NCBI GenBank assembly: GCA_029987245.1
Contig: DALTWG010000041.1
Coordinates: 1 to 17,092, forward strand
Length of the DNA stretch: 17,092 nt
Direction of reading: 5' to 3'
Origin: Methanocorpusculum sp.
GTDB taxonomy: Archaea; Halobacteriota; Methanomicrobia; Methanomicrobiales; Methanocorpusculaceae
The notes under the pieces were generated by a model. It was not told the DNA's origin. It ran no database searches and worked only from the letters and a program-made list of their open reading frames with translations. A program made the position numbers and the translations under genes. This document shows positions 15,201 through 17,092 of the stretch, piece after piece; position 1 is the first letter of the stretch; the number at the start of each line of letters is the position of its first letter.

Positions 15201-16618
15201 GCGAGTTTTTGTATCAGCTCGGTATAGCGGTCGTCCGCTTCGGGGAGGAGGTCGGTGATGCCCAGACTCCAGCAGTTGTCCCCGCGGTGGAGTGCGGACG
15301 TGGTATCGGTTACGCGGTAGGTCCGGTAAGTGTCACGGCTTAAGTCAACGAGGAATGCGGAGAGGTATTCTCCGGCAAGTTTTTCGTTGAGGAATTTGGC
15401 CATGATTTCCTCGTCTTTGTACACAAAGCCGAGTGCGACGTGTTTTATCACGCTGGGCTTGCTGTCGGTATTGACAAAGCGCATCTCGGTAAAGACGATG
15501 TCGCCGTGGTGCACGCTGCGGTAGGTCACCGTGTAAGACTTGTCTTGCAGAAGATGGTCCCGCACGGTTTCGGGACGGCTTTCTGCAAGGACTTTTTCCC
15601 GGTCGGCTTCGTAGACATAGTTTTCTACATAGGCTTTGAGTCCTTCTTGATAAGCGGGGTATTTTACAAAGGTTTTTTCCACATAGTCACGTGATTCGTC
15701 GTGAACTGCGCAGGGAATGGTTTTTCCGGTTGCAACGTCGATGTAGAAGACCGCGCTGTAGTCTGCTGCAAGCGCCTGAATGATTTCAAGGTTTTCTTTC
15801 AGCAGGTTGTGCAGTTCAATGTTTTTGACGGCTGCCGGGTCGGTGAAGCTGAATGCAAGGGTGAACTGGCGCACGCTGCCGTCGTCGCGGCGGGAGACGA
15901 GATGGGCGGAGGCGGTAATCCAGGTGTTTTCAATGCCTTTGTGGGTTGACTGGTAGGTGAAGGTGTGTTTGTCGTCGGTTTTGAGAGCTTCCTGAACAAA
16001 GGCGGGGTCTGCTATCTGTTCAAAGAAGCGGCGGGCTTCACCTTCGAGGGAGGCGGCAAGTTCAAGTATGGTCGGAGCGTAGGGAAGGGAGGTGCCGGGG
16101 TCGCCTCTGTTATAGTAGGGGGATGCTTTGATTACCTGGATGGTGTTTTCATCGAAGTCGACGATGTTGACGGAGAAGTATTCCTGGACAAAACGGCAGT
16201 AGACGGTGTTTTTCTTGAAGGGTTCGTCGATGTCGAACATGATGCTGTCGATTCTGGCAAGGCTTCCGTCCTCGCGACGGGTGCAGATGCCGTATTCATG
16301 GACCCAGCGATATCCCCATTTGGTGTTGAGGCGGTATTCGATGTCATAGTCGAGGCCTTCGGGGTGTTTTGCAAAAACTTCGGCGGTGTGTTTTTCAAGG
16401 AGTTCTGCGTCGCCTTCGAAAATGGAACTTTTCCAGGCGGCCATGGCTTTTTCCGGGTCGGTTTCGACGCCTTCGGGCGGGATGTCTATGCCGCGGAGGC
16501 GATAGTAGTCAGGTGAGTAGTATATGTTTTCAGGGCGGCCGTTTTCGTCGAATTCAGAGTACCAGCGACCCGGTTTGATGAATTTCTTCGGCGGTTTTTT
16601 TGTCGGGGGGTTTGGCAT
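9248..16618 (-). CDS. giant soluble hybrid histidine kinase with ~14 PAS-like modules and two receivers
   Basis: The 2456-residue protein senses unknown signals and autophosphorylates. Order: canonical PAS (15-130); four PAS-like modules (131-262, 278-400, 413-527, 550-670); a repeating array A-B-C-A-B-C-A-B (690-1765); a coiled segment; a PAS_3-type domain (1803-1920); HisKA with phospho-acceptor H1952 (NNMSHDIRTP); HATPase with N box (2066-2075), DNGIGM (2103-2108) and GTGLGM (2133-2138); receiver 1 (D2194-D2196, acceptor D2243, K2294); an Ala/Pro linker; receiver 2 (D2342, acceptor D2388, K2441). All key kinase and receiver residues are present. There is no signal peptide or membrane segment, so it is cytosolic. 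No DNA-binding output domain exists, so phosphate must pass to an unseen partner. The start is secure: GGAGG at 16627-16631, 8 nt before ATG 16618. The kinase core resembles hybrid kinases of anaerobic Firmicutes. Confidence 0.95.
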   Translation of the reverse strand: MPNPPTKKPPKKFIKPGRWYSEFDENGRPENIYYSPDYYRLRGIDIPPEGVETDPEKAMAAWKSSIFEGDAELLEKHTAEVFAKHPEGLDYDIEYRLNTKWGYRWVHEYGICTRREDGSLARIDSIMFDIDEPFKKNTVYCRFVQEYFSVNIVDFDENTIQVIKASPYYNRGDPGTSLPYAPTILELAASLEGEARRFFEQIADPAFVQEALKTDDKHTFTYQSTHKGIENTWITASAHLVSRRDDGSVRQFTLAFSFTDPAAVKNIELHNLLKENLEIIQALAADYSAVFYIDVATGKTIPCAVHDESRDYVEKTFVKYPAYQEGLKAYVENYVYEADREKVLAESRPETVRDHLLQDKSYTVTYRSVHHGDIVFTEMRFVNTDSKPSVIKHVALGFVYKDEEIMAKFLNEKLAGEYLSAFLVDLSRDTYRTYRVTDTTSALHRGDNCWSLGITDLLPEADDRYTELIQKLADPAFLKKDLTGIDRREYVYRRKEGEHPWRRMVALVIDRDGEEPRNVLVTFEALDRYHAKIHEQQLQLTAQGEKLARRTAISNYFINLYTSAYYCSLDTGNFVLLHSDEATAAMVQKARESWHGVLETYTEKYVHKDDREKMLFYLSKDYIRKKLETDAEYSFTYREVINGKTSTFRCSVIKGEDTSHAAVGFSDITEQIEEERKLQEKLALAEDYQKLVSRVAERYNVAFQVSLSDASYTTLKMGKNAHGAGIAFKDFTAAREYFITNIVYAPDREKMRDALDFAAVRERLAAEPEYNIEYRTLTDDIPVWNVMTITLIDEDHVAVGFVNRDRDILNAHIRNGLANMYEGIYVVNLDVNMLKVIKAFGAMVGEPEVANYSQVLKMFAAGLSGEAKAYFLKLADPEVLRRLLDKEGRVEYIYQTPYAGDELIWMKCGAYVLTRREGRVETAMIGISRVDSLQRARLELAEQVEAQKNELAQELGIIEGLAGEFDILHFMSLEDGMFVPHFRHEGVPEELMHIVGTGKSWREAFVTANTQYYHPDDLPFIMQFADKNVIREVLKNQTRYGVRVRLKIGREDGEYAWWEFVLIKLAEKNGEVSNIAMGYINIDAQVRKELEVQEQLKLAAESRKVIENFAVRYDIAFKGNLTTGAFSLLKEDPKFSIGEFKTAHMADAIAVFIDRFVYPKDKERMRREMTIETIRDRLNRVPSYSVEFRLLRDGVGIWHEMAVTAMGGGEIAMGFIERDAEILHSRIKEATLANYEAIYVANLATDQVKILKASRFSQDKPAVVPHAGILKEFAAGLMPEAKKYFEQISDTVYLKNLLKTDGRTEYLYQSPYFGPKPVWMKCEIIVLSWDGDEPETVMFGLTKIDSVQRERLDLIAQVARQKEELAHEVAAIEGLAGEFDVVHFVTLDEDKFTTFSARENVPDILACRGTGTDNWRRALKEGNTALVHPNDLAEMMRFTDKAYVRKVLKNANRRAQRIRLYSAGADYQWWEFIVIKLAEENGIASRVAVCYINIDKQVRKEIKVQEQLKNAEQTRALLENFAGRYQIAYRVHMPDATCVNLKSLTASPDKPARGLAFTDYNEAREYFIEHLVYAPDKELMRRALDINDIREKVKKWPSYSIEYRSEVNGVAAWHELAITAVGKDDVTIGFSEKDTAILNVHMREALMDNYEGIYVINLDADQMKIIKTAGKIHETPEVVPYSKQVKKFASKLFGDAKKYFEEFADCGRLKEQLQKDGKMEYTYLSPYAGDELVWVQNETYVLTWNGDMPQTAMFGITRVDSAQREKIKLNEEIARQKEELEQQHIKLSKALTATREEVHRSDAIHNMIHSGKWSFAIDAGGNLGLPDYSDEFRAIINNEVEGDQYGWSRLIHPEDKEEVVAEFDAALADHTCKTPFDATYRMADKNGEYHWFHSAGRVVRRGDGTGEFFGIHINITDQIEQQLEQQNVLENALSMAQSASRAKTTFLNNMSHDIRTPMNAIIGFTGLAASHIDNKELVQDYLAKISQSSAHLLSLINDVLDMSRIESGKIALEERQENISEIMHTLRNIVLADVNSKQLDFFIDSVDVNDEDIICDKLRLNQALLNVLSNAVKYTPARGTVSLRVTEKTVHNGYADYEFCIKDNGIGMSKEFLATIFEPFTRVRSSTVSGIQGTGLGMAITKNIVDMLGGEIRIESEENKGTEVTLCFEFKLATEAKEPVVIAELEGLRGLVADDDTNTCLSVYKMLKSIGMRAEWCTSGKEAVFRAQAAYQEGDLFRVYILDWLMPDMNGIETARRIRKAIGDDVPIIILTAYDWTDIEEEAREAGVTAFVSKPMFPSDLHRVLNQCLGHEQPAPAAAASPAEVKEGEYNFAGKKILLVEDNELNREIATDILEEAGFEITQAEDGDIAVEKMKNAKEGDFDLVLMDIQMPTMDGYEATRQIRAMDTPISKIPILAMTANAFAEDRAAAFAAGMNEHIPKPIDVVKLKATLARFL
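11324..12073 (-). repeat. PAS array repeat unit 3 (modules A3-B3, C missing)
   Basis: This encodes residues 1516-1765. A3 GRYQIAYR (Y1525) and B3 YEGIYVINLD (Y1650) keep the ~413-residue period and are followed by the linker EEIARQKEELEQQ. Where a third C module would follow, the chain instead continues into a canonical PAS_3-type domain next to the kinase core, so the third unit is truncated or its C module was replaced. Confidence 0.75.
12074..13309 (-). repeat. PAS array repeat unit 2 (modules A2-B2-C2)
   Basis: This encodes residues 1104-1515. The anchors recur in the same order: A2 VRYDIAFK (Y1113), B2 YEAIYVANL (Y1235), C2 EGLAGEFDVVHF (D1380). The same linker types follow (QVARQKEELAHE, VQEQLKNAEQTR). 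The regular period indicates tandem duplication of a three-domain unit within the gene. Confidence 0.75.
13310..14551 (-). repeat. PAS array repeat unit 1 (modules A1-B1-C1)
   Basis: This encodes residues 690-1103 of the sensor kinase. Anchors: A1 ERYNVAFQ with Y699, B1 YEGIYVVNLD with Y821, C1 EGLAGEFDILHF with D966. Each anchor recurs 412-415 residues later in unit 2. Coiled linkers (QVEAQKNELAQE after B1, VQEQLKLAAESRK after C1) join the modules. Confidence 0.75.
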
Positions 16619-16700
16619 TGTTTTGTCCTCCTTATTAGTGTATGTGTACAGGGTTTTCGGAGATAGTTATATAGAATAGTATATCTGCCTCCTATTATAA
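16619..16700 (-). promoter_or_regulatory. proximal promoter and ribosome binding site of the sensor kinase
   Basis: On the minus strand, TCTATATAA (plus 16668-16676) is a good box A, predicting a start near 16645 and a leader of about 27 nt that contains AAGGAGG, 8 nt before the ATG. A second AT-rich box (TTATAATAG, near 16691-16699) lies just upstream and could serve as an alternative promoter. Confidence 0.5.
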
Positions 16701-16745
16701 GAATTTTCTTTCATGAGCAGGTGATTTTTTCCGCGGAAGGCGCGC

Positions 16746-16798
16746 AAAAAAAGGGTATGGGAGGGTAAGAGTGGATGACTAGTCACCTAGTCGTCTAC
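16746..16798 (-). repeat. left arm of a ~52-bp inverted repeat pair
   Basis: Read on the minus strand, the order is GTAGACGACTAGGTGACTAG, then TCATCCACTCTTACC, then CTCCCATACC, then T7. It matches the right arm at all but four or five positions with one 1-base gap (my alignment by eye). Inside is the perfect hairpin GACTAG-gtga-CTAGTC. TATTTAAA (plus 16803-16810) lies four bases before it on the same strand. Confidence 0.85.
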
Positions 16799-16846
16799 TA
16801 CGTTTAAATATGAGGAGAGAAAAACACTGTTTGCTTTGAATTGGGC

Positions 16847-16870
16847 AGTCGAAATTATTCAGTTTCGACT
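16847..16870. repeat. perfect dyad AGTCGAAA-(8)-TTTCGACT
   Basis: Perfect 8-bp arms are separated by 8 nt (centre-to-centre 16 bp, roughly 1.5 helical turns) in the spacer between the two large arms. This is a plausible dimeric operator or an RNA hairpin. Confidence 0.5.
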
Positions 16871-16888
16871 TTCATTTTTTCGTTTTGT

Positions 16889-16929
16889 CAATCGGTTTTT
16901 CCGGTGTAAAAACCAATTTCCCAATCGGT
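16889..16929. repeat. cluster of CAATCGGT half-sites
   Basis: CAATCGGT occurs at 16889-16896 and again at 16922-16929, with the near-inverse ACCAATTT at 16912-16919. The first copy is also the left arm of GGTTTTT-ccggtgt-AAAAACC (16894-16914). Spaced direct and inverted half-sites suggest a transcription-factor binding cluster. Confidence 0.45.
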
Positions 16930-17000
16930 CTTGTGTTATATATTGTACTTAATATTATAAATGTATTTGTATTTTAATTTTAGAACTAGTATATAAAGAT

Positions 17001-17051
17001 GTAGGCGACTAGGTGACTAGTCATCCATTCATACCCTCCCTTACCTTTTTT
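17001..17051 (+). repeat. right arm of the ~52-bp inverted repeat pair
   Basis: On the plus strand the order is GTAGGCGACTAGGTGACTAG, then TCATCCATTCATACC, then CTCCCTTACC, then T6. It is the mirror of 16746-16798. TATATAAA at 16990-16997 precedes it by three bases, matching the TATTTAAA position at the left arm. The hairpin GACTAG-gtga-CTAGTC is at 17007-17022. Confidence 0.85.
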
Positions 17052-17092
17052 GTAACTGTTCACCCCCTCACAAGTAACCGGTAAGTGAGCCT

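Larger units (their letters stand above)
16701..17092. other. gene-free region with mirrored repeats and AT-rich spacer
   Basis: No supported ORF or RNA gene lies in the last 390 bp. It holds the two ~52-bp inverted repeat arms (16746-16798 and 17001-17051), the spacer with its own dyads, and about 40 bp of plain sequence at the right edge. A divergent gene may start just beyond the window. Confidence 0.6.

Noticed and set aside
15965..16516. 183-codon plus-strand frame rich in Gly, Val and Phe
   Set aside because: This composition is the direct complement of the C-ending codon bias of the kinase gene; no domain was seen.
16663..16710. 15-codon leader ORF before the sensor kinase (ATG AAA GAA AAT...)
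   Set aside because: It has no ribosome binding site, and it overlaps the likely core promoter, so it is probably not transcribed from the start.
16746..17051. CRISPR array or replication origin
   Set aside because: There are only two copies, in inverted orientation, with no regular spacers. No Orc1/Cdc6 gene or origin-recognition-box sequence was seen.
16746..17051. Transposon with target-site duplication
   Set aside because: The sequences just outside the arms (GGCGCGC on the left, TAACTG on the right) do not repeat, and no transposase is present. A mobile origin remains possible but unsupported.

Overview
The window looks like chromosomal DNA of a euryarchaeal methanogen, most likely of the order Methanomicrobiales (family or genus not decidable here; a Methanocorpusculum-like organism would fit). 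The grounds are AT-rich archaeal TATA boxes close to T/TTTATATA ahead of genes, oligo-T ends without bacterial-type terminators, some starts that look leaderless, Shine-Dalgarno sites of the GGAGG/GGTGA type, a dihydropteroate-synthase-like protein of the kind found in methanogens, and an archaeal-looking TruA.

Layout. 1-911 (-): 5' part of a dihydropteroate-synthase-like gene, cut by the window edge. 961-2501 (+): a PHP-domain phosphoesterase and tRNA pseudouridine synthase TruA, overlapping by ATGA. 2502-2934: a non-coding stretch dense in inverted repeats with a candidate small RNA, and on the other strand a 50-codon ORF with a perfect Shine-Dalgarno. 2935-5708 (+): an aldehyde dehydrogenase / iron-type alcohol dehydrogenase pair, probably one operon for interconverting an alcohol, aldehyde and acid. 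5795-6763 (+): a membrane PAP2 phosphatase, probably leaderless. 6764-7184: intergenic, with a hairpin and a decayed gene remnant on the minus strand. 7185-9200 (+): an EamA-type transporter fused to an unrecognised, internally duplicated membrane domain. 9248-16618 (-): one 7.4-kb gene for a soluble hybrid histidine kinase of 2456 residues with about 14 PAS-like modules, a kinase core and two receiver domains. 16619-17092: its upstream region, containing a pair of ~52-bp inverted repeats that enclose about 200 bp of AT-rich DNA.

Most novel parts: (a) the sensor kinase, whose PAS array is built from a three-module unit (A-B-C, 412-415 residues) repeated almost three times; (b) the mirror-image regulatory element upstream of it, which probably serves the kinase and an unseen divergent gene beyond the right edge; (c) the structured 2.6-2.9 kb intergenic region; (d) the EamA fusion. 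No CRISPR array, tRNA, rRNA, transposase or phage gene was seen.
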